64,000 nt of DNA from an uncultured Dehalococcoidia bacterium (GTDB taxonomy: Bacteria > Chloroflexota > Dehalococcoidia > Lucifugimonadales > CATQGZ01), in contig OY282365.1 in assembly GCA_958295685.1 (NCBI GenBank), positions 496,001 to 560,000 on the forward strand. The letters are read 5' to 3'. The notes beneath the pieces were generated by a model. That model did no database searches, was not told where the DNA came from, and saw only the letters and a program-made list of their open reading frames with translations. Position numbers and translations under genes: made by a program. Position 1 is the first letter of the stretch. Each line of letters starts with the position of its first letter. Shown here in pieces: positions 14,983-24,227 of the stretch.

Positions 14983-17700
14983 ATGGAGTTCAGAGTGAAT
15001 AAGCAAGAGGACTTTCAGAACAGGGCGTTGGCTCATCTCCTCACCGGGCGAGGAATCCCTGCGGACTTCGAGCGGCGGGCTGGGCGCAGGCGGATGGACG
15101 TCGTCGCCGACGTGGACGGTCTGCGCGTCATTCTGGAAGCGGAAACAGGGTTCCACCGCAAGGCACAGGCGATCAGGGACGCCGACGCCCGCCTGCGGCA
15201 GCGGCTTGCGACCGTCGTGTTCGCCGTCTGCTATCCCGACGGTGTGACCGAGGACAATCTGGCCGAGTCGACGCTGACGTGGACCGTCCGCGTAAAGCCC
15301 GGGGAGCCGTCCGGCGAGTGGTCCACGGGCGGCGTGGCTCAGCTTGCGCAGGCGGTCCAGCAGGCGCCGCGTTCCCTGAGCGGCGCGGACGTAGCGGCGA
15401 GTCTGCTGTCCGACGGCTTGGACGAGATGGTACAGAGGCTGAGAATGCCCGTCCGCCGCGCTCTGGCGCGGACGCTCGACCTGCCCGCCGCCAAGCCTGG
15501 GGGTGGGGAGAAGCGCAACGGCTACTTCGTAGCCGCCAAGCGCGGAATGCTGGTCGTGTCGACCGCGATGCTGTTCCATTACCGCATACAGGACCACCTG
15601 CCGGCCCAGCCTCCCGACGGATACGAAGGGGACTGGCCGCCGGCCAGTCCCACCGAGTGCGCCGCCCAGGGCTCGCCAATCAGCGCGTTCGATGAGGCAT
15701 GGCGCGGCATCCTCGCAGTGGACTACCGCCCGGTTTTCGAGACCGGGCGCGTGGCGCTGGCGGCGCTGTCGGCAGACCCGGACACCGGTCAGGCGGTGCG
15801 CAGCCTGGCCGAGGTGGTGAGGCGTGTCTCGGAGCGGGTGGCCGGCCTGCGCCACGACCTTCTGGGGCGCATCTTCCACCGCGTGCTGGAGACCGCTCGC
15901 TACGACGGCTCCTTCTACACCTCGACCGCCGCCGCAGTGCTGTTGGCCACGCTGGCCCTGCGCGAGCAGGACGCCCATTGGTCCGACCCCGATTCCGTGG
16001 CCGCCCTCCGCATATGCGATCCCGCCTGCGGCACGGGAACGCTGCTCATGGCTGCCGCCGAGCGCATCCGCGACCTGCGCAACGCCGCCGGACGCCTCTC
16101 CCCCGAAGACGAAGAAGCCCTCGACCTGCTGATCGTAGAAGACGCGCTGTGGGGCTACGACGTCAATCTGACAGCGACCCACATGGCCGCCAGCACGCTG
16201 GGGATGCTCTCTCCCACTACTAGGTTCAGCCGCATGAACGTCCACCGGGCATTGCTGGGCGTGTTCGATGGCGCGCCCTACCTCGGCTCGCTGGACTTTC
16301 TCACCGGCCAGCCCCGACTGGCCGCCTGGCCGTCCGCCACTCAGCAAGTCGAAAACGGAGAGGGAATGGAGGAACCCCCTCCGCCAATGGACCTGGTGAT
16401 CATGAACCCGCCCTTCACCCGCGACAGCCTGCGCCACGACCAGTTCAGCAGTGCCGACGAGCAGGCCATCAAACGACGGGAGAAGGAGGTTCTGGAAGGA
16501 CAGCCCTACAGGGAAGCGGCTCGTCTGCACTCCTCCGGCGGGGCCTTCGCGGTTCTGGCCGAGAGGATGCTCAAAGAGGACGCCGGCATACTGGCGCTGA
16601 TCCTGCCTTCGGTGGTTCCAACTGCGCCGGGCAATCTGGAAATGCGCAAGTATCTGGCCCAACGGTTCCACGTCGACACCATCGTCAGCTCCCACGATCC
16701 CGGGCGCATATTCTTCTCGGAGAACACCAGCATCGGCGAGATTCTGCTGATCTGCCGCCGATGGAGCGGGAGCGGGCCGAAGCCCCCGACTCGACTGGTC
16801 AATCTCGCCCGAAACCCCGAGACGCCGCTGGAAGCGCTCGACACCGCCGTACGTATTGAGCGGACAGGCGGAACGGGCCGTGATTCTCACGACTTTACCA
16901 TTCAGCAGGTCGACTCCGGCCGCATCGAGCGCGGCGACTGGTTCGCAGTCAACTTCCTGTCGCCATTCCTTGTAGAAGCCTACCGGACCCTCAGCGAAAC
17001 GGCCCCCGGGTCCGTTCAAGCGGTTCCGTTGAGCGGCCTAGCAGACGTCGGCCCGGCGGGGCAGAGGATACGAGATGCATACACGAACTCGGAGATGCCG
17101 ACGCTGTCGGGCCGGCGGGCGCTCTGGCATCACAAGACTGACGTTACGCAGTCGATGATGGCGGAGACCGACGTTTACATTGAGCCGAAATCCGCCCGCC
17201 GACACCTCGCCGACAGATATTGGGAGCAGCGCAGCCAACTGTTGCTGCCGCACCGGCTTTGGCTGCCTTTGGCGCGGGTCTCCGCGGTCATGCTGCCGGA
17301 GCCGGCCGTCGGCTCGATCTGGACGCCCTGCCGACCACACGATCCGGGTATGGCCAAGGCCCTGTGCCTCTATCTGAACTCCACGCCCGGCCTGCTGTCA
17401 CTGCTGGGGGCGCGCGACAACCGCAAGCTGTCGTACCCGTCGTTCTCGCTGGACACGCTGCGGTCGCTGCCGGTGCCCAACCTGACCGCTCTGGGAGACG
17501 CCGAGCGCGACCTGCTCGTCTGCTGGTTCGATTGGCTTCAAAACGAAACGTTGCAGCCCTTCCCCAGAATGCACGAAGACCCGGTGCGCGAACAGATCGA
17601 CCACGCCGTGGCCAAAGCGCTGGGCCTCGACCAAGAATGGGTTGCCTCCATACGGCACGCGCTGGCTCGGGAGCCGTCCGTTACGGATGCGGTCCTGTGA
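14983..17700 (+). CDS. Single-chain restriction-modification-like N6-adenine DNA methyltransferase
   Basis: The 905-residue product has the SAM-binding motif DPACGTGTLL (residues 346-355) and catalytic NPPF (475-478), the pattern of N6-adenine DNA methylases of type I/IIG (Eco57I-like). Its N-terminus has RRRMDVVAD and ILEAETG (D39, E52, E54), which could be a PD-(D/E)xK-like nuclease core, although the Lys is not clear. The C-terminal ~350 residues are consistent with target recognition. No separate R, M or S gene adjoins it, so it is probably a type IIG-like enzyme or an orphan defence methylase. Repeat element C lies directly upstream. Confidence 0.8.
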   Translation: MEFRVNKQEDFQNRALAHLLTGRGIPADFERRAGRRRMDVVADVDGLRVILEAETGFHRKAQAIRDADARLRQRLATVVFAVCYPDGVTEDNLAESTLTWTVRVKPGEPSGEWSTGGVAQLAQAVQQAPRSLSGADVAASLLSDGLDEMVQRLRMPVRRALARTLDLPAAKPGGGEKRNGYFVAAKRGMLVVSTAMLFHYRIQDHLPAQPPDGYEGDWPPASPTECAAQGSPISAFDEAWRGILAVDYRPVFETGRVALAALSADPDTGQAVRSLAEVVRRVSERVAGLRHDLLGRIFHRVLETARYDGSFYTSTAAAVLLATLALREQDAHWSDPDSVAALRICDPACGTGTLLMAAAERIRDLRNAAGRLSPEDEEALDLLIVEDALWGYDVNLTATHMAASTLGMLSPTTRFSRMNVHRALLGVFDGAPYLGSLDFLTGQPRLAAWPSATQQVENGEGMEEPPPPMDLVIMNPPFTRDSLRHDQFSSADEQAIKRREKEVLEGQPYREAARLHSSGGAFAVLAERMLKEDAGILALILPSVVPTAPGNLEMRKYLAQRFHVDTIVSSHDPGRIFFSENTSIGEILLICRRWSGSGPKPPTRLVNLARNPETPLEALDTAVRIERTGGTGRDSHDFTIQQVDSGRIERGDWFAVNFLSPFLVEAYRTLSETAPGSVQAVPLSGLADVGPAGQRIRDAYTNSEMPTLSGRRALWHHKTDVTQSMMAETDVYIEPKSARRHLADRYWEQRSQLLLPHRLWLPLARVSAVMLPEPAVGSIWTPCRPHDPGMAKALCLYLNSTPGLLSLLGARDNRKLSYPSFSLDTLRSLPVPNLTALGDAERDLLVCWFDWLQNETLQPFPRMHEDPVREQIDHAVAKALGLDQEWVASIRHALAREPSVTDAVL

Positions 17701-17911
17701 GTCGGCGCCGACCCCGCGGCCGGTATTCTCTATACCGCTGCCGGCGCAGGTTGGCGCGTACCGCCCCCGCATTCGATACAGGGCAGGCTGTCGCCGGAAT
17801 GCCTTTCCTGCCACTCTGCGGCGTACAGGCGCGCCGCCCCAAAGTTGACAGCTTGCGCCGTTCTTGCAAATATGGAGTTGAGGCATCCTGACGTTTCGAG
17901 GGAGGTGAGCG

Positions 17912-18649
17912 ATGGCTGTGATAGCTCTTGGCGGCCTCACCGGGGGTGGTGGCCGGGTTCTCGGCCCTCTGGTAGCTCGAAGACTGGGCGCCGACTACGT
18001 CGACAGGCTCATTCTGACGGACGTCGCCCGCGAGGTCGGGGCCACGGTGGAGGCACTGCATCAGCGGGAAGAGCGGCCCCCCACGCGGGGAGAGAAGTTC
18101 GGGAAGGTGCTCCAGCGCATCCTCGAGCGCTCGGCGGTTACGGGCGTGGGCGGCGATCCGTACTTCGGGCCCGGCATCACGCCCTTTCTCTCCGAGGAGT
18201 ACGAGGACCTGCCGCAGCCTACCATTACACGCGGACACGAGCTTGAAGACGAGAGGTACATCGAGGCCATATCCACCGTTATGCGAGAGGTCGCCGCAAG
18301 CGGAAATGCCGTGATCGTTGGACGGGGCGGCTACATCATACTGCGCGACAACCCGGAAGTTCTGCGAGTGGGGGTCGTCGCCGATTTCGAGGACCGTGTT
18401 CTGACTATCATGGGCCGCGAGCATCTCGAACATGACGAGGCCGAGCGGGTGATCCTGGATCGGGACGAGGCTAGGGCTCTCTACTTCCAGAGGTTCTTCG
18501 GCATAGACGAGCCCGACAACCCCGTCCTGTACCACCTCGTGATAAACTCCAGCGCGGTGGATATGGAATACGCCGCCGCCGTCGTGATCGAAGCCTCGGA
18601 GGCGCTCCGGTCCGGTAAGCTGCTTGTCAGAAGAGGCGCCGCCGTCTGA
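17912..18649 (+). CDS. Cytidylate kinase-like family protein
   Basis: The 245-residue product has a P-loop-like N-terminus (GGLTGGGGRVLG) and a later VIVGRGGYIILRD segment, matching the cytidylate-kinase-like (Cytidylate_kin2) family, whose substrate is usually unproven. The ATG is well placed behind GGGAGGTGAGCG. It precedes the two-component genes by 77 bp on the same strand. The 211 bp before it hold nothing I recognise. Confidence 0.8.
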   Translation: MAVIALGGLTGGGGRVLGPLVARRLGADYVDRLILTDVAREVGATVEALHQREERPPTRGEKFGKVLQRILERSAVTGVGGDPYFGPGITPFLSEEYEDLPQPTITRGHELEDERYIEAISTVMREVAASGNAVIVGRGGYIILRDNPEVLRVGVVADFEDRVLTIMGREHLEHDEAERVILDRDEARALYFQRFFGIDEPDNPVLYHLVINSSAVDMEYAAAVVIEASEALRSGKLLVRRGAAV

Positions 18650-18726
18650 CTGTCCGCCGCCCGGCGTCTCTCGGTGCAGGCGTGGGATGGGAGAGGCCGC
18701 GGCATCCACCTGACTAAGGCCGGAAT

Positions 18727-19407
18727 TTGTCCCGGAAGACTGTGCTGATCGTAGAAGACGAGGACAACCTCCTGTTGGCCCTCAGGTACAGCTTCGAGCG
18801 AGAGGGCTATGACGTCCTCACTGCCCATGACGGAGAGACGGGAGTCTCTATCTCGCGCAGACTGAATCCTGACCTCGTCCTCTTGGACGTCATGTTGCCC
18901 AGGCTGGATGGGTTCGAGGTCTGCCGCATTCTGCGCGTCGAGTCCAACGTTCCCGTCCTGATGCTGACCGCGAGAGGCGAAGAGTCCGATCGTATAGCAG
19001 GTCTGGAGATGGGCGCGGACGACTATATTACGAAGCCGTTCAGTATGCGTGAGCTCCTGGCCAGGGTGCGCAACACGTTGAAACGCCTGGGACCCTCGAA
19101 GCCCCCGGAGCGTCTGAAGGCCGGCCGGCTTGAGGTGGACCTGAATAGCTACGAGGCCACGCTGGAGGGCAGGCCGCTCAACCTGAAGCCAAGGGAGTTC
19201 GGGTTGCTGGCTCTGCTCATGGGCAACAGGGGCCGCGCCCTGAGTCGGGTACAGATACTCGAGCATCTCTGGGGCTACGATTACGTGGGGGACACCCGCA
19301 CCGTTGACGTGCACGTGCGATGGCTCAGGGAGAAGATAGAGGCCGAGCCGTCGAAGCCCAGCATGATCAAGACCGTTCGCGGAGTCGGCTACAGGTTCGA
19401 CGGATGA
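18727..19407 (+). CDS. PhoB/RegX3-type response regulator
   Basis: The 226-residue OmpR/PhoB-class regulator has a receiver domain with acidic pocket EDE (10-12), phospho-acceptor Asp54 (VLLDVMLP), Thr81 and Lys103. A C-terminal winged helix includes LNLKPREFGLLALL and TVRGVGYRFDG. A TTG start is used. The stop overlaps the sensor kinase start (ATGA). With pstCAB-phoU immediately downstream, it is most likely the phosphate-starvation regulator. Confidence 0.92.
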   Translation: MSRKTVLIVEDEDNLLLALRYSFEREGYDVLTAHDGETGVSISRRLNPDLVLLDVMLPRLDGFEVCRILRVESNVPVLMLTARGEESDRIAGLEMGADDYITKPFSMRELLARVRNTLKRLGPSKPPERLKAGRLEVDLNSYEATLEGRPLNLKPREFGLLALLMGNRGRALSRVQILEHLWGYDYVGDTRTVDVHVRWLREKIEAEPSKPSMIKTVRGVGYRFDG

Positions 19408-20774
19408 GGCCCCCGTTCCACTGGCGGACCGCGCTGGCCTACGCGGCCCTGATGGCGGTGGGTCTGGCGGCGCTGAGCGTATACCTGGCCGTCCGCTCGG
19501 ATGCGGAGAGTCCGGGCAGGCTCGCCGGGACGGTCTGGCTCTGGGGAGCGGTCATGACCGCGATTATCGCCGGTTCGGCCTATTACTCGAACCGTAAGGC
19601 CGCCCGCTCGATGGAGTCGATGGCCGAGGGCGTGCGCAGGCTGGCCGAAGGAGACCTGGAACACCGTATATCCGCGGCGCGCGCCTCCGAGAGCAGGGAG
19701 ATGGCCGACGCGTTCAACGACATGGCCGCGGCCATCAGAAACATGGTCCGCGATCTGTCTGGGGAGCGTAACAAGCTGTCTGCGGTGCTCAACACGATGG
19801 CAGACGGGGTGGTCGTGCTCGAAACCGACGGCAGAGTCACCCTGATGAATCAGGCTGCGCAATGGCTGCTGGACGTCCGCCCCGTCGAGCCTGCCGGCAT
19901 CCGCCTGGTGGAGCAGGTGCGTGACGACGAGATCAGCCAGGTCGTGGACGAGGCACTGGAGACAGGCCGGCCCCATCACGCGGAGGTCGAGCTGTCTCAC
20001 AGGGGAGCGTTCGTCAGCGTCATAGCCACCCCACTGAGCGGCGACGGCTCCCAGGGCGCTCTGCTGATGCTGCACGACCTGTCTAACGTCCGCCAACTCG
20101 AAACCACCCGCAGAGAGTTCGTCAGCAACGTATCCCACGAGCTCCGCAGCCCCCTCGCTTCGATAAAAGCCCTGACAGAGTCCCTCCAGGGCGGGGCGTC
20201 CGAGGATCCGGAAGTCGCGGCAGACTTCATGGACCGCATCCAGAAGGACGTGAATCGGATGGACAGGTTGGTGGACGACCTGCTCGCTCTCTCGCGTCTG
20301 GAGAGCGGTCAGACGCCGCTCAATCTTGCCCCGCTTGACCTGAAGGCCCTTACCGACGACCTGATGGAAGGGTACGCCAGACGCTCTGTGGACGTGAAGG
20401 TCGGGCACACTCTGCCGCTTGACCTGCCTCTGGTGACCGGCGACGAAGGCATGATCCGACAGGTGCTGGTCAATCTGATCGAGAACGCCCTCAAGTTTAC
20501 CGCCGAGGACGGAAGAATCGGCCTGGACGCCACGGCCGGTCCCGAGTTCGTGGAGGTTAGCGTCAGTGATACCGGCACGGGTATTCCGCCTGAGCACCTG
20601 CCTCACGTATTCGAACGGTTCTATAAGGTCGACCGCGCCCGGCGCGACGGTGGGACGGGCCTGGGCCTCGCCATCGTGAAGCACATCGTGCAGGCGCACG
20701 GGGGCGGTGTGAGCGCCGAAAGCGAAGAGGGCGCCGGAAGCACGTTCGCCTTCACGCTTCCCCGCGCCGGTTGA
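19404..20774 (+). CDS. phoR: PhoR-type sensor histidine kinase
   Basis: The 456-residue membrane kinase has two transmembrane segments near residues 8-30 and 43-61, a HAMP-like linker (RRLAEGDLEHRI), a PAS-like region around 125-225, and HisKA with FVSNVSHELRSPL (His245). The ATPase domain has NLIENALKF, DTGTGIPPEH and GGTGLGLAIVKHI. It overlaps the response regulator by 4 bases. Position before pstCAB-phoU supports phosphate sensing with PhoU as partner, although the input is inferred. Confidence 0.92.
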   Translation: MRPPFHWRTALAYAALMAVGLAALSVYLAVRSDAESPGRLAGTVWLWGAVMTAIIAGSAYYSNRKAARSMESMAEGVRRLAEGDLEHRISAARASESREMADAFNDMAAAIRNMVRDLSGERNKLSAVLNTMADGVVVLETDGRVTLMNQAAQWLLDVRPVEPAGIRLVEQVRDDEISQVVDEALETGRPHHAEVELSHRGAFVSVIATPLSGDGSQGALLMLHDLSNVRQLETTRREFVSNVSHELRSPLASIKALTESLQGGASEDPEVAADFMDRIQKDVNRMDRLVDDLLALSRLESGQTPLNLAPLDLKALTDDLMEGYARRSVDVKVGHTLPLDLPLVTGDEGMIRQVLVNLIENALKFTAEDGRIGLDATAGPEFVEVSVSDTGTGIPPEHLPHVFERFYKVDRARRDGGTGLGLAIVKHIVQAHGGGVSAESEEGAGSTFAFTLPRAG

Positions 20775-20787
20775 CGGAGACCGAGAT

Positions 20788-20804
20788 TTAACAAGACGTT
20801 AAAC
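20788..20804 (+). promoter_or_regulatory. Candidate Pho box upstream of pstC
   Basis: TTAACA (20788-20793) and TTAAAC (20799-20804) form a direct repeat with an 11-bp period, like the TT(A/T)ACA-type half sites bound by PhoP/PhoB regulators. It lies in the only gap between phoR and pstC. A possible -10 TATGCT is at 20836-20841. Only two half sites are visible. Confidence 0.5.
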
Positions 20805-20871
20805 CCATGAGCGCCCGTCCGCGCGCCGGGACAGCTATGCTGTTGGACATGCTGCACCCGGCGCGTGGCAC

Positions 20872-21840
20872 GTGGGTTTCGAGATAAGGCGCCCCCAGCT
20901 GCTTGCGGCGAGGCCGAGTCCCGCCTCGGCCGCCGGAGAAGCTCCGCTGTTCAAGCGCTCCAGCAGCAGGGAATGGGAAGGGCGCGCCGCCCGGTACTTC
21001 TTCTTTCTCTGCGCGGCGCTCTCGATCTTCACCACCGTTGGCATAGTCGTCAGCCTGTTCAGCCAGGCTCTGGCCTTCTTCGGCGAGGTGTCGGTCTGGG
21101 AGTTCCTGACAGGGACCCGGTGGTCGCCGATACTCAAACCGAACTCCTACGGCGTCCTGCCTCTGGTGGGAGGCACTCTTCTGGTCTCCGCCCTGGCCGC
21201 TCTGGTAGCCCTCCCCCTGGGACTCGGGACCGCGATATTTCTGGCGGAGTACGCGCCGGACCGACTCCGCCGCGTCATCAAGCCCGTGCTGGAAATACTC
21301 GCAGGGATACCGACCGTCGTCTACGGATATTTCGCGCTGACCTTCGTTACCCCGTTGCTCCAGATCGTCTTCCCCGACATGATCGTCTTCAATGCGCTGA
21401 GCGCGGGGCTGGTGATGGGCATCATGATAATTCCGATGGTCTCCTCGCTCAGCGAGGACGCGATGATGGCCGTCCCCCGTTCCCTGCGCCAGGCCGCGTA
21501 CGCGCTCGGCGCGACCAGGATGGAGGTGAGCCTGCGAGTGGTGGTGCCCGCCGCGCTCTCCGGCATCGTGGCCTCTTTCATACTCGCCATCTCCAGGGCT
21601 ATCGGCGAGACGATGCTCGTGACCATCGCGGCAGGCGCTACCCCGAATCTGACGTGGAATCCGCTCGACAGCATTCAGGCCATGACGGCCTACATCGTGC
21701 AGGTCAGCCTCGGCGAGGCGGCCCACGGGTCCCTGGAGTACAACACGATCTTCGCGGTTGGCCTTCTGCTCTTCATGATGACCCTTCTGATGAGCCTGCT
21801 CGGCCAGTGGGTGGTCCACCGGTGGCGTGAGGAATACTGA
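20872..21840 (+). CDS. pstC: Phosphate ABC transporter permease PstC
   Basis: The 322-residue inner-membrane permease has several hydrophobic segments and the ABC-permease EAA-like loop (SLRQAAYALGATRMEV). It also has FLAEYAPDRLRRVIKPVLEILAGIPTVVYGYFAL, a region typical of PstC. The GTG start at 20872 is the best frame. Its stop overlaps the pstA start. The expected periplasmic binding protein gene pstS is absent beside it. Confidence 0.94.
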   Translation: MGFEIRRPQLLAARPSPASAAGEAPLFKRSSSREWEGRAARYFFFLCAALSIFTTVGIVVSLFSQALAFFGEVSVWEFLTGTRWSPILKPNSYGVLPLVGGTLLVSALAALVALPLGLGTAIFLAEYAPDRLRRVIKPVLEILAGIPTVVYGYFALTFVTPLLQIVFPDMIVFNALSAGLVMGIMIIPMVSSLSEDAMMAVPRSLRQAAYALGATRMEVSLRVVVPAALSGIVASFILAISRAIGETMLVTIAAGATPNLTWNPLDSIQAMTAYIVQVSLGEAAHGSLEYNTIFAVGLLLFMMTLLMSLLGQWVVHRWREEY

Positions 21841-22721
21841 TGGCAGCGCCGCCGCATACATTCGACAGGAAGGCGAGGTTCAGGAGGGCGCAGGGCGTCG
21901 TCTTCTACTTCCTATTCCTGGGCGCTGTGCTCGTCGGCATTGTCGGACTCGTCACCCTGCTCGTCCAGATACTTCTGCAGGGCGTCCCATGGCTGAGCTG
22001 GCATCTCCTGACCGACTACCCCTCGCGGCATCCGGAGCAGGCAGGATTGAGGGCCGCCATCTTCGGGACGGTCTGGATCATGGGTCTCACGGCGGTCCTG
22101 GCCGTGCCGATAGGCGTGGGCGCGGCCGTATATCTCGAAGAGTACGCCCCCAGGAACTGGTTCACGAGGATACTGGAGATCAACATATCGAACCTGGCCG
22201 GAGTTCCGTCCATCGTTTACGGACTCCTGGGACTGGGGCTGTTCGTGCAGATCATGTCCCTCGGCAAGACCGTGCTTGCGGGGGCCATGACGCTCACGCT
22301 GCTTGTGCTGCCGATAGTCATACTGGCGTCCAGAGAGGCCGTAAGGGCGGTGCCTAGCACCTACAGGGAAGCGGCCTACGCGCTCGGCGCCGACCAGTGG
22401 CAGGTCGTCAAGGGTGTCGTGCTGCCGGCATCGGCCCCGGGCATACTCACGGGGACCATACTCGCCATGTCACGGGCAATCGGCGAGGCCGCCCCCATCG
22501 TAGTGATCAGCGGGCTGGTATACCTGACCTTCGTGCCCGCCAGTCCGCTGGACCGATTTACGGCGCTTCCGCTCCAGATTTTCAACTGGGCCGCGAGGCC
22601 GCAGGAAGGCTTCAGAGACCTGGCAGCTGCAGGCATCATCGTGTTGCTGGTGGTGCTGCTGTCCATGAACGCGGTGTCTATCTTGCTCCGCAATCGATAC
22701 CAGACCAAGTCGGAGGAGTAG
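21840..22721 (+). CDS. pstA: Phosphate ABC transporter permease PstA
   Basis: The 293-residue permease has multiple membrane segments, YLEEYAPRNW, NLAGVPSIVYGLLGLGLF and the cytoplasmic loop YREAAYALGADQWQVV, matching PstA. It overlaps pstC by one base and is followed after one base by pstB. Confidence 0.95.
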   Translation: MAAPPHTFDRKARFRRAQGVVFYFLFLGAVLVGIVGLVTLLVQILLQGVPWLSWHLLTDYPSRHPEQAGLRAAIFGTVWIMGLTAVLAVPIGVGAAVYLEEYAPRNWFTRILEINISNLAGVPSIVYGLLGLGLFVQIMSLGKTVLAGAMTLTLLVLPIVILASREAVRAVPSTYREAAYALGADQWQVVKGVVLPASAPGILTGTILAMSRAIGEAAPIVVISGLVYLTFVPASPLDRFTALPLQIFNWAARPQEGFRDLAAAGIIVLLVVLLSMNAVSILLRNRYQTKSEE

Positions 22722-22722
22722 C

Positions 22723-23496
22723 ATGGACAGAAGAGAGGTCGTGCTCAAGGCCGACCGGCTGCGCGTCTGGTACGGCAGCTTCCTTGCCATCAAGGACGTC
22801 GACTTCCAGGCGAAGGTCGGCATGGTTACGGCGCTGATCGGGCCTTCCGGCTGCGGGAAGAGCACGCTGCTGCGCAGCTTCAACAGGATGAACGACCTGA
22901 TACCTAGTGTGAAGATAGGCGGGTCCGTCGAGTTTAGGGGACGAAACATATACGACAGCTCGGTGGATCCCACGGAGCTGCGGTCGCGCATCGGTATGGT
23001 GTTCCAGAAGCCCAATCCGTTCCCAAAGTCCATATTCGACAACGTCGCCTTCGGCCTTCGTGTCAACGGCTACACCGGGGACATCTACGAGGCGGTCGAA
23101 CGCTCCCTGCGCCAGGCCGCCCTTTGGGAGGAGGTCAAGGATCGGCTGAACAAGAGCGCCTTCGCCCTGTCCGGCGGGCAGCAGCAGCGGCTCTGCATCG
23201 CCCGCGCGCTGGCCGTCGAGCCGGAAGTGGTCTTGATGGACGAACCCGCCTCCGCCCTCGACCCCATAGCCACCCTGGCCATCGAGCAGCTCATCCGCGA
23301 ATTGAGCCGTGTCTACACGATTGTTATAGTCACCCACAATATGCAGCAGGCGGCCCGGGTCTCGGACGAGACAGCCTTCCTGATGGTCGATGACGACAGG
23401 GCCGGATACCTGGTCGAGCACGGAGACACGCAGCAGATATTCACCAACCCGAAGGACGAACGCACCGAAGCCTACATAACAGGACGCTTCAGCTAG
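22723..23496 (+). CDS. pstB: Phosphate ABC transporter ATPase PstB
   Basis: The 257-residue ATPase has Walker A GPSGCGKST, the PstB-typical FNRMNDLIPSVKIGG, Q-loop MVFQKPNPFPKSIFDN, signature LSGGQQQRL, Walker B VVLMDEPASALDP and switch VTHNMQQAARV. These features identify PstB specifically rather than a generic ATPase. It powers PstCA phosphate uptake. Confidence 0.97.
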   Translation: MDRREVVLKADRLRVWYGSFLAIKDVDFQAKVGMVTALIGPSGCGKSTLLRSFNRMNDLIPSVKIGGSVEFRGRNIYDSSVDPTELRSRIGMVFQKPNPFPKSIFDNVAFGLRVNGYTGDIYEAVERSLRQAALWEEVKDRLNKSAFALSGGQQQRLCIARALAVEPEVVLMDEPASALDPIATLAIEQLIRELSRVYTIVIVTHNMQQAARVSDETAFLMVDDDRAGYLVEHGDTQQIFTNPKDERTEAYITGRFS

Positions 23497-23508
23497 GGGG
23501 GCATTCCA

Positions 23509-24177
23509 GTGACGCCCAGAACAGACTTCCACAAAGACCTCACGCGACTCCAGGACGAGTTGCTGCTCTTGGGAGGGATGGTCGAGAAGGCCGTCGCCAG
23601 GGCTATGGACGCCCTGAGACGGCGCGACCTCGACGCCTCGAGACAGGTTGTCAGAGAGGACGACATCGTCGACCTGAAACGGTTCGACCTGGAAGAGAGG
23701 TGCATCGACCTCATAGCCACTCAGCAGCCGATGGCAGGCGACCTGAGAGTCATTATCACCGTGCTTCACGTAGCCGTCGAGCTGGAGCGAATAGGCGACT
23801 ATGCCGAAGGCATTGCCAAGATCAGCCTCATGATGGGGAACGACCCGCCCCTCAAGCCTCTGATCGACATCCCCCGCATGGCTGAGCAGTCTGCCGACAT
23901 GCTGAGGAGGAGCCTCGACGCCTTCGTGAACCGCGATATCGTGGCAGCCACCACCGTCTGCAAAGACGACGACAAGATCGACGACCTATACGATCAGGTC
24001 TACCGCGAACTGCTCACCTACATGCTGGAGGATCCCGAGACGATCCGACGGGCCACTTACCTGCTCTGGGTCGCCCACGACCTCGAACGCATAGCCGACC
24101 GCACCACCAACATCGCCGAACGGGTCATATTCCTGGTCACGGGCAGGCTGGCGGACGTCAGCGTCTCCAGGTACTAG
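23509..24177 (+). CDS. phoU: Phosphate signalling protein PhoU
   Basis: The 222-residue all-helical protein has two PhoU repeats, seen in RCIDLIATQQPMAGDLR, ELERIGDYAEGIAK and the matching HDLERIADRTTNIAERV. PhoU links the Pst transporter to the PhoR kinase. A GTG start follows GGGGGG-rich spacing 12 bp after pstB. Confidence 0.95.
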   Translation: MTPRTDFHKDLTRLQDELLLLGGMVEKAVARAMDALRRRDLDASRQVVREDDIVDLKRFDLEERCIDLIATQQPMAGDLRVIITVLHVAVELERIGDYAEGIAKISLMMGNDPPLKPLIDIPRMAEQSADMLRRSLDAFVNRDIVAATTVCKDDDKIDDLYDQVYRELLTYMLEDPETIRRATYLLWVAHDLERIADRTTNIAERVIFLVTGRLADVSVSRY

Positions 24178-24227
24178 AACCTGTCCTCCGATGACTGTCC
24201 AATCGTCGGCTGTGATAAACTCTGCCC

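Noticed and set aside
14965..17019. 684-codon open frame on the minus strand
   Set aside because: It is antisense to the methylase gene, whose plus frame has clear motifs; high GC makes long antisense frames common.
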